NCBI GenBank assembly: GCA_964428475.1
Contig: CAYRYO010000019.1
Location: 1-32,409 of the forward strand
DNA: 32,409 nucleotides
From: JARICQ01 sp964428475
Lineage (GTDB): Bacteria; Bacillota; Clostridia; Tissierellales; Tissierellaceae
Direction: 5' to 3'
Shown: positions 1 to 6,890 of the stretch, piece after piece
Layout of the letters: each line of letters starts with the position of its first letter
Position numbering within the stretch: the stretch's first letter is position 1
Translations under genes and position numbers: made by a program
Notes under the pieces: model-generated
Database searches by the model: none
What the model was told of the DNA's origin: nothing
Seen by the model: only the letters and a program-made list of their open reading frames with translations

Positions 1-54
1 ACGCGGGACACCCTGATTAAAAGTCAGGTGCTCTGCCGACTGAGCTAATAGGTC
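1..54 (-). tRNA. tRNA-Lys (anticodon TTT), 3' end outside the window
   Basis: Read on the minus strand, the acceptor 5' arm GACCTAT is followed by TA, a D arm GCTC...GAGC and an anticodon arm CCTGA-CTTTTAA-TCAGG, which puts TTT at positions 34-36 (lysine). The variable region and T arm begin at the window edge and the rest is cut off, so the CCA end cannot be judged. It is the last visible member of a tRNA operon starting at the promoter near 388 and follows tRNA-His. Identity is secure; only completeness is unknown. Confidence 0.93.
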
Positions 55-123
55 ACGGCAATTGTTATGTTTTATAAAGCTATTTTACTTTGACTCTTAG
101 ATTACCCAACTAAGTGATGTACA

Positions 124-146
124 CAAAATCGAAAACCCCGATTTTG
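124..146. repeat. Hairpin in the spacer between the two tRNA-Lys copies
   Basis: CAAAATCG and CGATTTTG form a perfect 8-bp stem around a 7-base loop, inside the 93-bp segment (66-158) that separates the broken and intact tRNA-Lys copies. No long T run follows on the minus strand, so it is not a convincing terminator. A second short stem, CTTAG/CTAAG, lies beside it. It could be part of an inserted element or an RNA processing signal; the sequence does not decide. Confidence 0.5.
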
Positions 147-158
147 GTCCCCTACTTA

Positions 159-191
159 TGCCGACTGAGCTAATAGGTCACGGCGATTGTT
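159..191 (-). pseudogene. Duplicated 5' fragment of tRNA-Lys with its upstream flank
   Basis: This stretch repeats positions 34-66 almost exactly, offset by 125 bases. It holds the last bases upstream of tRNA-Lys, the acceptor 5' arm GACCTAT and the D arm up to GTCGGCA. On the minus strand the similarity then stops and no anticodon arm, T arm or acceptor 3' arm follows, so it cannot make a tRNA. It looks like the remnant of a second tRNA-Lys gene, or a scar of duplication or insertion at a tRNA gene. It lies between tRNA-His and the intact tRNA-Lys and should be co-transcribed with them. Confidence 0.8.
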
Positions 192-207
192 GTGTAAAGT
201 ATGTTTA

Positions 208-285
208 TGGGGTGGATGATGGGACTCGAACCCACGACCTCCAGAGCCACAATCTGGCGCCCTAACCAACTAGGCCACACCCACC
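208..285 (-). tRNA. tRNA-His (anticodon GTG)
   Basis: The minus strand folds as a complete cloverleaf. Acceptor GTGGGTG pairs with CATCCAC, allowing one G-U pair. The anticodon arm is CCAGA-TTGTGGC-TCTGG with anticodon GTG, and the T arm carries GTTCGAGTC. An extra G precedes the acceptor and faces a C discriminator, the hallmark of histidine tRNAs. The CCA end is encoded at 208-210. It is the first gene of the tRNA operon, about 75 bases after the promoter -10 box. Confidence 0.96.
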
Positions 286-359
286 ACAGTAATTTAACTT
301 TACATATAGCTTTTCCTGCTTTTCTAGAATCTTTCAAGCACTTACGCTAACAATTTTAA

Positions 360-388
360 ATTATATCAGCTTATATATAAATTGTCAA
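360..388 (-). promoter_or_regulatory. Consensus sigma-A promoter of the tRNA operon
   Basis: TTGACA (383-388) and TATAAT (360-365) are both perfect consensus hexamers separated by 17 bases. Direction and position match transcription into tRNA-His and onward to tRNA-Lys. Such a strong promoter is typical of stable RNA operons. It lies just downstream of the phosphodiesterase stop codon. Confidence 0.9.
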
Positions 389-396
389 CATTTTTT

Positions 397-873
397 CTAT
401 TTTATTTTTATTATTTTTTCACTTTTATTTTTTCCAATCTCTACTATCCCAAAGCTTCCCTGTCTATCAGCAGTTCTTGGAAGAAAAACACTCCCTGGAT
501 TTACTATGATTATATGATCAATTTTTTCTATTATTGGCACATGAGTATGCCCAAAGAATATATAATCCGCTTCAATCTCCTTTGCTTTATAATATATTCT
601 TTCTAGTTCAAAATTTACATTATATTTATGCCCATGAGTCAAAAATATTGTTTTGTCTTCTAGTCGAAATACTTCATCATCACTAAAGCCACATATACTT
701 TGATCTCCATTCCCTCTTACTATTTTATATGGAATATTTAAGATATTTGATATCTCTTTGCCATCGCTTACATAATCACCCAAGTAAAAAAGCATATCAA
801 ACTTTTCTTTTCCTATAAATTTAATCAAGTCAGCAGTATGTCCATGAGCATCTGATGCTACAAGTATCTTCAT
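397..873 (-). CDS. YfcE/MJ0936-type metallophosphoesterase
   Basis: A 158-residue calcineurin-like phosphoesterase of the small YfcE/MJ0936 family, which hydrolyses phosphodiesters with two bound metal ions in the cytoplasm; the natural substrate of this subgroup is not well established. The metal-binding series is visible in order: SDAHGH at the N-terminus, LGDYVSDG near 30, GNGD near 55 (where many relatives have GNHD), THGHKYN near 80 and FGHTHVP near 107. The length is normal for the family. The start codon overlaps the stop of rdgB upstream by 4 bp, so the two are translationally coupled, a common pairing in Bacillota. No clear terminator follows, so transcription may continue into the tRNA genes. 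Confidence 0.9.
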   Translation of the reverse strand: MKILVASDAHGHTADLIKFIGKEKFDMLFYLGDYVSDGKEISNILNIPYKIVRGNGDQSICGFSDDEVFRLEDKTIFLTHGHKYNVNFELERIYYKAKEIEADYIFFGHTHVPIIEKIDHIIIVNPGSVFLPRTADRQGSFGIVEIGKNKSEKIIKIK

Positions 874-1484
874 CTATTTTCTCCTCGCATAATCTTTAAT
901 ATCTCTTTCTTTAGATTTTTTAATGCATTAGCTCTGTGAGATATTTTGTTTTTTTCTATTTCCCCTATTTCTGCAAATGTTTTTTTGTATCCATCTGGAA
1001 CAAAAAGCGGATCATATCCAAAGCCATCTCCACTCATTTCTTTAAGTCCTATTTTCCCCTTGCACTCTCCACATACAACTATTTCTTTTTTTCCTTCAGT
1101 TATAAGTACAATAATAGTCTTAAACTTTGCATCCCTATCTTTTATAGGAATATTTTCAAGCTCTTGTAAAAGTTTTTTATTATTCGCTTGGTCATTTCCT
1201 TCCTCTCCGGCGTATCTAGATGAGTATACCCCAGGCTTACCATTGAGTGCATCTACAAACAGCCCTGAATCGTCTGCTAGGACCATACAATCAATTTTGG
1301 CTGCTAGTGCACGAGCCTTTTTAAGGCTATTCTCTTCAAGCGTATTTCCATCCTCTATTACTTCTAAGTCTCCAAGCCCTACATCTTTTTTAGAAACTAC
1401 TTTTATCTCTAAATCCTTTAATATATTCTTTATCTCCTCTACTTTATGTTGATTCCCAGTTGATATTACAAGTTTTCTTCTCAT
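870..1484 (-). CDS. rdgB: RdgB/HAM1 non-canonical purine NTP pyrophosphatase
   Basis: A 204-residue house-cleaning enzyme that converts dITP, ITP and XTP to monophosphates and so keeps deaminated purines out of DNA and RNA. Family motifs are plain: STGNQHKVEEI at the N-terminus for nucleotide binding, LADDSGLFVDALNGKPGVYSSR near residue 70, SGDGFGYDPLFVP near 150 and SHRANALK near 185. The start is an ATG preceded by GGGAG at good distance. It is the first gene of a two-gene unit with the phosphodiesterase. No unambiguous promoter was found in the AT-rich 140 bases upstream. Confidence 0.96.
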   Translation of the reverse strand: MRRKLVISTGNQHKVEEIKNILKDLEIKVVSKKDVGLGDLEVIEDGNTLEENSLKKARALAAKIDCMVLADDSGLFVDALNGKPGVYSSRYAGEEGNDQANNKKLLQELENIPIKDRDAKFKTIIVLITEGKKEIVVCGECKGKIGLKEMSGDGFGYDPLFVPDGYKKTFAEIGEIEKNKISHRANALKNLKKEILKIMRGENR

Positions 1485-1627
1485 ATATTTCTCCCTTATT
1501 TAGTATGTAATATATATTATCAGACAATAGTTATTTTATCTATCATTAAAAAATAAATCTCCATCTTTTCTTCAAACACTTACTAATAAAAACCAGTGAA
1601 TTAAAGCATGAATTATTATTTGCACTG

Positions 1628-1687
1628 ACATATTAAATAAAAAAGTTGATTTTGTAATTACAAAATCAACTTTTTTATTTAATATGT
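1628..1687. terminator. Perfect 60-bp palindromic terminator
   Basis: Positions 1628-1687 are an exact palindrome with 30-base arms and no unpaired centre in the DNA. The RNA form would have a GTTGATTTTG/CAAAATCAAC core flanked by A and T runs, so it can terminate transcription in either direction. It begins three bases after the GerMN gene stop codon, which makes it that gene's terminator. It also insulates rdgB. Confidence 0.9.
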
Positions 1688-1689
1688 TG

Positions 1690-2685
1690 TTAATATTCAT
1701 TTGCAAAAACTGGAACTGTGCTATTTATTATCTCCCCATCGATAAGAAGTTCTACAGTTTCTATTTCTTCAAATTCACTTAATGTAAGTCCTATGTTTTT
1801 TATTATATCACTTATATTTACTTCAGATGTTTCCTCTAAAGAAGTGTCCAATGATATATCAACATAAGCAGTTCCATTCTTTACTTCTATGCCATATAAC
1901 TTTATATCATCTGGTATCTCAGAATGAAATCCTAAGTCCTCTGGAGGCCCTTCAAATAGCATATCCAATGCTGAGTATACATTAGCTATGGGTGCAAGAG
2001 TAGGCACTGTCATAGGAACATAATATTCATAATTATTATCAGTCTGTCCTTTATAATATACCACTACTTTTGATTTTCCCTGATCTAAATTACCTATTAG
2101 GTTTATATTTTCTCTAGCAATAGTCCCACTTATATTGTTGCCATGCTTTGTGTTAGAAATTTCTTTTCCACTGACAAGCATCTGTACCTTTTCAACTGCA
2201 GGAAATTCAGTTAACGTATATACTATTCCTTTTATTAAAGATTCTTCTTCTTTTTCAGATTCACTATTTAAAAGATTCTCCGAAAAATTAATCTTACATA
2301 GCCCAGTTTCATCATTTATCGATATGCCAAGTATCTCTGTTCCTGCTGGTATTACAGGCAAAAGGCCAGTTTCCTTTAAACTTTCTCTAAGTTCAGGACT
2401 ATCAATCATATTATTTATAGTTGCTTTAGCTATTCCTTCTTCCCAAGGAAGTCTTCTCATCACAGGTACTAAGTAATTCTCACTGTTTTTAAAATACAAT
2501 ACTGTTTTTCTCATTCCATCTTCTTCAGCTTCCAATTCCTCAAATTGATATTCATCTGATCTAACTACCTGTATTTCATCATCTTGAATGCTCATCCTAT
2601 TGTCTATAAAACTTTTCCCTACCGTTAACGCTGTAAGTCCCAAGACTACTATTAGTCCAAATAATATTATCCTCCTATTTATCAT
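1690..2685 (-). CDS. GerMN-domain membrane-anchored protein (sporulation/germination type)
   Basis: A 331-residue protein with an N-terminal membrane anchor (IILFGLIVVLGLTALTV) followed by two GerMN domains, roughly residues 65-170 and 200-325. The domain is known from Bacillus GerM, needed for sporulation and germination. Here the anchor is a transmembrane helix without a lipobox, unlike the lipoprotein GerM. The ATG at 2685 is chosen because GGAGG lies 7 bases upstream; a TTG two codons earlier sits against the Shine-Dalgarno site. Both domains show the typical pattern of large residues around NNMID/ALDMLFEGP and a KINFSENL/YVDISLD strand. Several TATAAT-like boxes lie just upstream but no clear -35 is seen. 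The partner and exact role are unknown. Confidence 0.82.
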   Translation of the reverse strand: MINRRIILFGLIVVLGLTALTVGKSFIDNRMSIQDDEIQVVRSDEYQFEELEAEEDGMRKTVLYFKNSENYLVPVMRRLPWEEGIAKATINNMIDSPELRESLKETGLLPVIPAGTEILGISINDETGLCKINFSENLLNSESEKEEESLIKGIVYTLTEFPAVEKVQMLVSGKEISNTKHGNNISGTIARENINLIGNLDQGKSKVVVYYKGQTDNNYEYYVPMTVPTLAPIANVYSALDMLFEGPPEDLGFHSEIPDDIKLYGIEVKNGTAYVDISLDTSLEETSEVNISDIIKNIGLTLSEFEEIETVELLIDGEIINSTVPVFANEY

Positions 2686-2753
2686 TGTCAACCCTCCTAA
2701 ATTATACTATTACATTATATTAGAAGAGTCCTAAGACTATGATAGATTTATGT

Positions 2754-3275
2754 TTATTTTTTCTTAGGAGCAAAATAACCACCGTTTATTGGATTTATAC
2801 TATTTACCGTGACAAAAGCAGTTTCATCATATTCTGATAGAGTTTTTTGCAAGCCCACTAGTTTTTTTCTATCAATTATAATATTAAGTATTTCTCGTAT
2901 TCCCTCTTTGCCAGTTCCCTTTACTACAGTTACTCCAAAGCCAGCATCTCTTAATGCAGCAATCATTTCTTCATTATCTTCAGATTTCAAAATAACCTTT
3001 ACAGCTAGTTTCCCGAGGGCTATTTTATTTTCAATTATAATTCCTACATAATTTCCAGTTGCATATCCCAAAGAATAACTAAGTAAATTAAATACATTAT
3101 CCAAATTATTTACGACCTTTCCAAGTACCACAACATAAAGCGTTATCTCAAAAAATCCAATTATGGCAGCTGGCCATTTTCTCCCTTGTACAACCATTAA
3201 AGTTCTCATTGTTCCCATAGATACATCTACTAATCTTGATAAGAAGATAAGTACATAGCCTAAAATCAATTCCAT
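2754..3275 (-). CDS. UPF0316 membrane protein (DUF5698 + DUF2179)
   Basis: A 173-residue protein with three hydrophobic segments in the first about 85 residues (DUF5698 region, starting MELILGYVLIFLSRLVDVSMGT), then a soluble domain ending in a DUF2179 segment with AFVTVNSINPINGGYF. It matches the UPF0316/YebE family, whose function is unknown; DUF2179 resembles small regulatory ligand-binding folds and is found in YitT-type membrane proteins. The start ATG has a perfect AAAGGAGG at ideal spacing. It sits between the amidase and the GerMN gene, after a terminator hairpin that may allow partial read-through, since no separate promoter is obvious. Confidence 0.85.
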   Translation of the reverse strand: MELILGYVLIFLSRLVDVSMGTMRTLMVVQGRKWPAAIIGFFEITLYVVVLGKVVNNLDNVFNLLSYSLGYATGNYVGIIIENKIALGKLAVKVILKSEDNEEMIAALRDAGFGVTVVKGTGKEGIREILNIIIDRKKLVGLQKTLSEYDETAFVTVNSINPINGGYFAPKKK

Positions 3276-3293
3276 AATAATCCTCCTTTAAAT

Positions 3294-3323
3294 TAAATAA
3301 GCAAGGTTCCCCTTGCTTATTTA
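3294..3323 (-). terminator. Terminator hairpin after the amidase gene
   Basis: A perfect 13-bp stem, with the GCAAGG/CCTTGC core extended by A/T pairs, surrounds a 4-base loop directly after the amidase stop codon. The T run on the minus strand is short and broken, so termination may be partial. Partial read-through would explain how UPF0316 downstream is expressed. Confidence 0.75.
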
Positions 3324-5459
3324 TTAATCCATTTCAAAATATCTTTCTACACCTTTTACCATTGAATCAACTATTTTATCTTGATAACTTTCAGTAAATA
3401 ATAGTTTTTCTTCTCGGTCATTTGATAAGAATCCTGCCTCAACAAGGACTGCTGGCATTTTTGATTCTCTTAGCACTACTAATTTGGGTCTTTGAACAAT
3501 TCTTTTATCTTCAGCCCCTGTTCCCTTTAGAAATTCATTCATCATTACTTCTGCAAAAGGATACTGGTCGCCTTCTTTTACTTGCGAGTCAAAAGCTGGA
3601 CAATATAACATCTGAGCTCCTGCTATAGAACTACTACCATGAGCATTTGCATGTATACTTATAAATATATCTGCATAGTTTTCATTTGCTATACGAGGTC
3701 TTTCATATAAATCAATAAATACATCCGTATCTCTTGTCATTATAGTATTATACCCAAGTGATTTTAATTTCTCATTAAATTTTTTGCTAACCACTAAGTT
3801 AAAATCCTTTTCTAGCCTTTTATTTACAGATACTGCCCCTGAATCTCTTCCTCCATGACCTGGGTCAATCACTATTAATCTATCTTCTGGTTTCAAATTC
3901 TTGTTTTTCCCGATTACCATAGATATCTCTTTATCAATATCCCTTGATAGTATTTGATATTCTATACTCTTAATAAATCTTACAGATATTTCTTTTTCTC
4001 CATCTACTTCTATTACTTCTATTTCATCTATTAAATTATCTTTTATAATTATTAATCCATTGCTGATTTCTGTATTTTCTAAGGGCAATCTTATTTTTAA
4101 ATTCTTAGTTGCATTATCATATTCAACAGAATATTTTGTTTCAAAGGTATTTTTTATAGTTAACAATCTATTTTCATCCTGTGTCATTAACTCGATATTT
4201 TCCCATAAACTCTTTTCAGGATAAATTACTATTTTATCATCAAAAGTATCTATTTTTATATTTGGATTCTCTATTTCTCCCTTTATATCTAATACTACCC
4301 TCACTATTTGATCTGAAACACTGTAGTTATTATCTGCTGAAAACCTAGATACTCTAACTTTACCTATAAATCCTAAGTCATATGCATATTCTACATATGG
4401 ATCACCATCTAATGTAGAATCTAATAAATCTATTACAAGCCTTTCAGGATTATGTAGTTTTATTATATTCATATTTTCTTTCTTGGCACCATTTATTACT
4501 ATACCTTCATTTTCACCTACAAATTCTTTTGTAATCCCTGTTATATTTTGGCTTTCAAAAGCTATCACAAGGCCTGTCCCATCAATCCCTGATATTATAT
4601 TTGGACTTTTATACTTCTTTAAGTCAAACACTATTCTAGTAATATATGGTTCATAGGATAATTGTGAATATCTGATTTCTTTAATAAAGTCATCATCTAC
4701 ATATATGGCTCCTGGTGCATCTTTTGTATTATTGAGTTCTAGTTTGGATCCTACTATATCTACAATTAATTTATCTTCATCATACTTGCTAGTATATGAA
4801 AGCTTTTTATCACTTTTTACTATCAATTTATTTTTATCTGTACTTCCAGTAAAGACTCCAATACTGTTTATCGTGTTTATTTCAACATTTTCAATTTGAT
4901 CTTTGTCTTCTTTATCTTCAACAATTTCTTCGTCTTTTGGGGCTTGAACTTCTGGCTGATTTGTTTCTTCACCATTGGAATTTATATATGCATTGCTATT
5001 TTCATAATCCCAGCCTACCTCAAATCCTAGTGCTTCTGCTAAAAATGATAATGGAACCATTGTCCTCGCATCTGCTTCACCTTCATATTCTACGAGTCTC
5101 GGTATAGATCCTTTGTCTAATATCCTCTTTTCACCATTTATAGTAGCTATTGGACTGTCTATTAAGAGTTCTACTTTACTATCTTCAAACTCTACAATTA
5201 CAGTTTTAGTTTTCTGTTCCCAAACCACTTTCGCATCTGAATTTTCTTCTATAAACCTTATATGAACCAAGGTTCTGTTATCATGTACAAATGAGGGAAT
5301 CTTACTGCTTATCATAGTTCCATTCATTACTATCGGCGCCTGCATTACAAAAAGTTTATTGCCATTCATACTTATTTGTATTCTAGAAGCCTCAGCATTT
5401 CCTATAGAGCTAATTATCAAGATAAATAAAATTATTAAAACCATGCTTTTTTTCTTCAT
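3324..5459 (-). CDS. Secreted N-acetylmuramoyl-L-alanine amidase (CuAO_N-AMIN-Amidase_3)
   Basis: A 711-residue exported peptidoglycan hydrolase that cuts the amide bond between muramic acid and the stem peptide. An N-terminal signal peptide (MKKKSMVLIILFILIISSIGNAEA) is followed by a copper-amine-oxidase-N-type domain at about 30-160, an acidic linker, and a long AMIN region at about 195-520 that probably holds two or three wall-targeting repeats. The catalytic Amidase_3 domain covers about 528-711. Zinc and catalytic residues are visible: His in VIDPGHGGRDSGA, Glu in KRLEKDFNL, His in ISIHANAH and Glu in VEAGFLSN. AAGGAGG precedes the ATG by the usual distance. It is the first gene after its own promoter at 5507-5536. 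It could serve growth, daughter-cell separation or sporulation; the sequence does not decide. Confidence 0.93.
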   Translation of the reverse strand: MKKKSMVLIILFILIISSIGNAEASRIQISMNGNKLFVMQAPIVMNGTMISSKIPSFVHDNRTLVHIRFIEENSDAKVVWEQKTKTVIVEFEDSKVELLIDSPIATINGEKRILDKGSIPRLVEYEGEADARTMVPLSFLAEALGFEVGWDYENSNAYINSNGEETNQPEVQAPKDEEIVEDKEDKDQIENVEINTINSIGVFTGSTDKNKLIVKSDKKLSYTSKYDEDKLIVDIVGSKLELNNTKDAPGAIYVDDDFIKEIRYSQLSYEPYITRIVFDLKKYKSPNIISGIDGTGLVIAFESQNITGITKEFVGENEGIVINGAKKENMNIIKLHNPERLVIDLLDSTLDGDPYVEYAYDLGFIGKVRVSRFSADNNYSVSDQIVRVVLDIKGEIENPNIKIDTFDDKIVIYPEKSLWENIELMTQDENRLLTIKNTFETKYSVEYDNATKNLKIRLPLENTEISNGLIIIKDNLIDEIEVIEVDGEKEISVRFIKSIEYQILSRDIDKEISMVIGKNKNLKPEDRLIVIDPGHGGRDSGAVSVNKRLEKDFNLVVSKKFNEKLKSLGYNTIMTRDTDVFIDLYERPRIANENYADIFISIHANAHGSSSIAGAQMLYCPAFDSQVKEGDQYPFAEVMMNEFLKGTGAEDKRIVQRPKLVVLRESKMPAVLVEAGFLSNDREEKLLFTESYQDKIVDSMVKGVERYFEMD

Positions 5460-5506
5460 TTTTTGCCTCCTTCTGTCCTCATCTGTAGTAATTTAACCGT
5501 ATCTAA

Positions 5507-5536
5507 TTTATATCATTTACTACCTTATTATGTCAA
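5507..5536 (-). promoter_or_regulatory. Sigma-A promoter of the amidase gene
   Basis: TTGACA (5531-5536) and TATAAA (5507-5512) are separated by 18 bases and lie about 48 bases upstream of the amidase start codon on the minus strand. The -35 is perfect and the -10 has one mismatch. Confidence 0.75.
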
Positions 5537-5568
5537 CAAATTAACTGTTTTGTAATGATAATGTAATA

Positions 5569-6564
5569 TTATTTCTTAAATAGTAATGCCTTATATAATT
5601 CATCACTAGCAGGAGGTATTATCTCTTTAATTTTACCATCTTCCATCATTAATATATCTTCTTTTGTTACTTCTCCTATCACTGTACATTTAATATCTTC
5701 TAATCTTAATTTTTCTATTATCTCATCACTATTATTGTCATCAGTAATTATGATCATGGATCCACTTGATATAAGCCTATATATATCTATATTCAATATA
5801 TTGCCAATTTCAACTGTAACTTCTCTAAAAGGAATCGCATCTCTGTATATTTTAACACCTAATCCACTCGCCTTAGCTGCTTCCCATACAGCACCTAATA
5901 CTCCACCTTCTGTGATATCATGCATATATTTAACTCCAACTTTTCCACTTATAATACCTTCTTCTACAACACTTAACATGTTTTTCATTGATTTTGCTAC
6001 TTGGAGTTTTTCTTCTCCTAATTCAGGCAGTAATACATCTTCTAATTCATTTGCAAGTATGGCTGTTCCTTCTATACCTGCATATTTGGTAATAAGCAAT
6101 TTGTCACCTGGTTTTATATTTTCTATTCTTGGGAGCTTTTCTCTTTTTAATCTACCTATTGCAGTTGTATTTATTACTATTCTATTTACAGCATCTGTTA
6201 TTTCTGTATGCCCTCCAGCAATTTCTACATTTAATTGTTTTGCTGCTTTTCCTGCTTCTATCATTATATTTTCTATTTCTTTCTCAGTGGTCTTTTCAGG
6301 AGCTAATATACTCATTAAAACTACTATAGGCTCTCCACCGCTCGTAGCTATATCGTTACATGATATATGTATAGCTAAGCTTCCCATATCCTTTGTAGCT
6401 CCAGTGATAGGGTCTGTACTGAGTACACATAGATCTTCATTTAAATCTAATATAGCTGTATCTTCACCTATTCCAGATCTTACTATTACCTCTTCTCTTT
6501 TATTGTTTATATTTTTTATAACTATTTTTTCTAATAATTCATTAGGCAATTTCCCTATTTTCAT
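5569..6564 (-). CDS. AIR-synthase/HypE-like ATP-binding protein of unknown role
   Basis: A 331-residue member of the PurM/HypE/ThiL superfamily of ATP-dependent enzymes. The N-terminal half carries the family marks SGIGEDTAILD, VLSTDPITGATKDMG and HISCNDIATSGGEP; the C-terminal half has HDITEGGVLGAVWEAA, typical of HypE and relatives. True HypE ends in a conserved cysteine that receives the carbamoyl group; here the protein ends LLFKK, and no hydrogenase genes are nearby. It is therefore better called a HypE-like orphan than a hydrogenase maturation factor. It is not PurM, since a canonical purM is present at 22937. It is a single-gene unit with its own promoter near 6604. The reaction is unknown. 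Confidence 0.8.
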   Translation of the reverse strand: MKIGKLPNELLEKIVIKNINNKREEVIVRSGIGEDTAILDLNEDLCVLSTDPITGATKDMGSLAIHISCNDIATSGGEPIVVLMSILAPEKTTEKEIENIMIEAGKAAKQLNVEIAGGHTEITDAVNRIVINTTAIGRLKREKLPRIENIKPGDKLLITKYAGIEGTAILANELEDVLLPELGEEKLQVAKSMKNMLSVVEEGIISGKVGVKYMHDITEGGVLGAVWEAAKASGLGVKIYRDAIPFREVTVEIGNILNIDIYRLISSGSMIIITDDNNSDEIIEKLRLEDIKCTVIGEVTKEDILMMEDGKIKEIIPPASDELYKALLFKK

Positions 6565-6603
6565 TTTCCCACTCCTTCAATAAAACTTATATATTTCTAT
6601 CTT

Positions 6604-6612
6604 ATTGTACCA
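6604..6612 (-). promoter_or_regulatory. Extended -10 promoter of the HypE-like gene
   Basis: The minus strand reads TGG-TACAAT, an extended -10 element, about 40 bases before the start codon. No good -35 is present at 17 bases, which extended -10 promoters can tolerate. Confidence 0.55.
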
Positions 6613-6728
6613 TATGTATGCAAGTTTTTACATCAATCCTTAATTTGTAAAAATATATTTTATTATATTTTTATTAAACTTGGAGAGAATAAAAATTAAG
6701 TCTACTTGTAAGGGAGGTATTTATAGTG

Positions 6729-6875
6729 ATGATAAATTGCTCCGAAAACTGTATTCATTGTAAAGATGGTATTTGCAATTTAAAAACAGTTTTGACTTCC
6801 TCTAGTACTCCTACAGATGATTGCCCTTTTTATAAAGAAAAAAAGAAAAAAGAAGATACAGCGTCTGAAAAATAG
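6729..6875 (+). CDS. Small cysteine-rich protein (48 aa)
   Basis: A short plus-strand gene, opposite to everything around it, reading MINCSENCIHCKDGICNLK and onward to a basic/acidic tail ending TASEK. Five cysteines at 4, 8, 11, 16 and 32 suggest a small metal-binding fold. It resembles the tiny Cys-rich clostridial proteins often labelled hydroxymyristoyl-ACP dehydratase in databases, a name with no functional basis, and the DUF1540 type. GGGAGG lies 11 bases before the ATG; a GTG one codon earlier (6726) is 8 bases away and may be the true start. A terminator hairpin begins inside its last codons and ends in a T run. Both signals support it as a real gene. Confidence 0.75.
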   Translation: MINCSENCIHCKDGICNLKTVLTSSSTPTDDCPFYKEKKKKEDTASEK

Positions 6876-6890
6876 ACGCTATATCTTTTT
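6855..6890. terminator. Bidirectional terminator between the small gene and gatB
   Basis: AGCGTCT and AGACGCT form a 7-bp stem extended by GATA/TATC past one mismatch, with a 7-base loop. A T run follows on the plus strand and an A-rich stretch precedes it, so it can terminate both the small plus-strand gene and the pcrA-ligA-gatCAB operon arriving from the other side. Confidence 0.82.

Noticed and set aside
946..1452. Plus-strand open frame of 168 codons opposite rdgB
   Set aside because: Strongly Ser/Phe-rich shadow of a conserved gene with no ribosome binding site; the same holds for the other long plus-strand frames opposite the minus-strand genes, for example 5735-6583.
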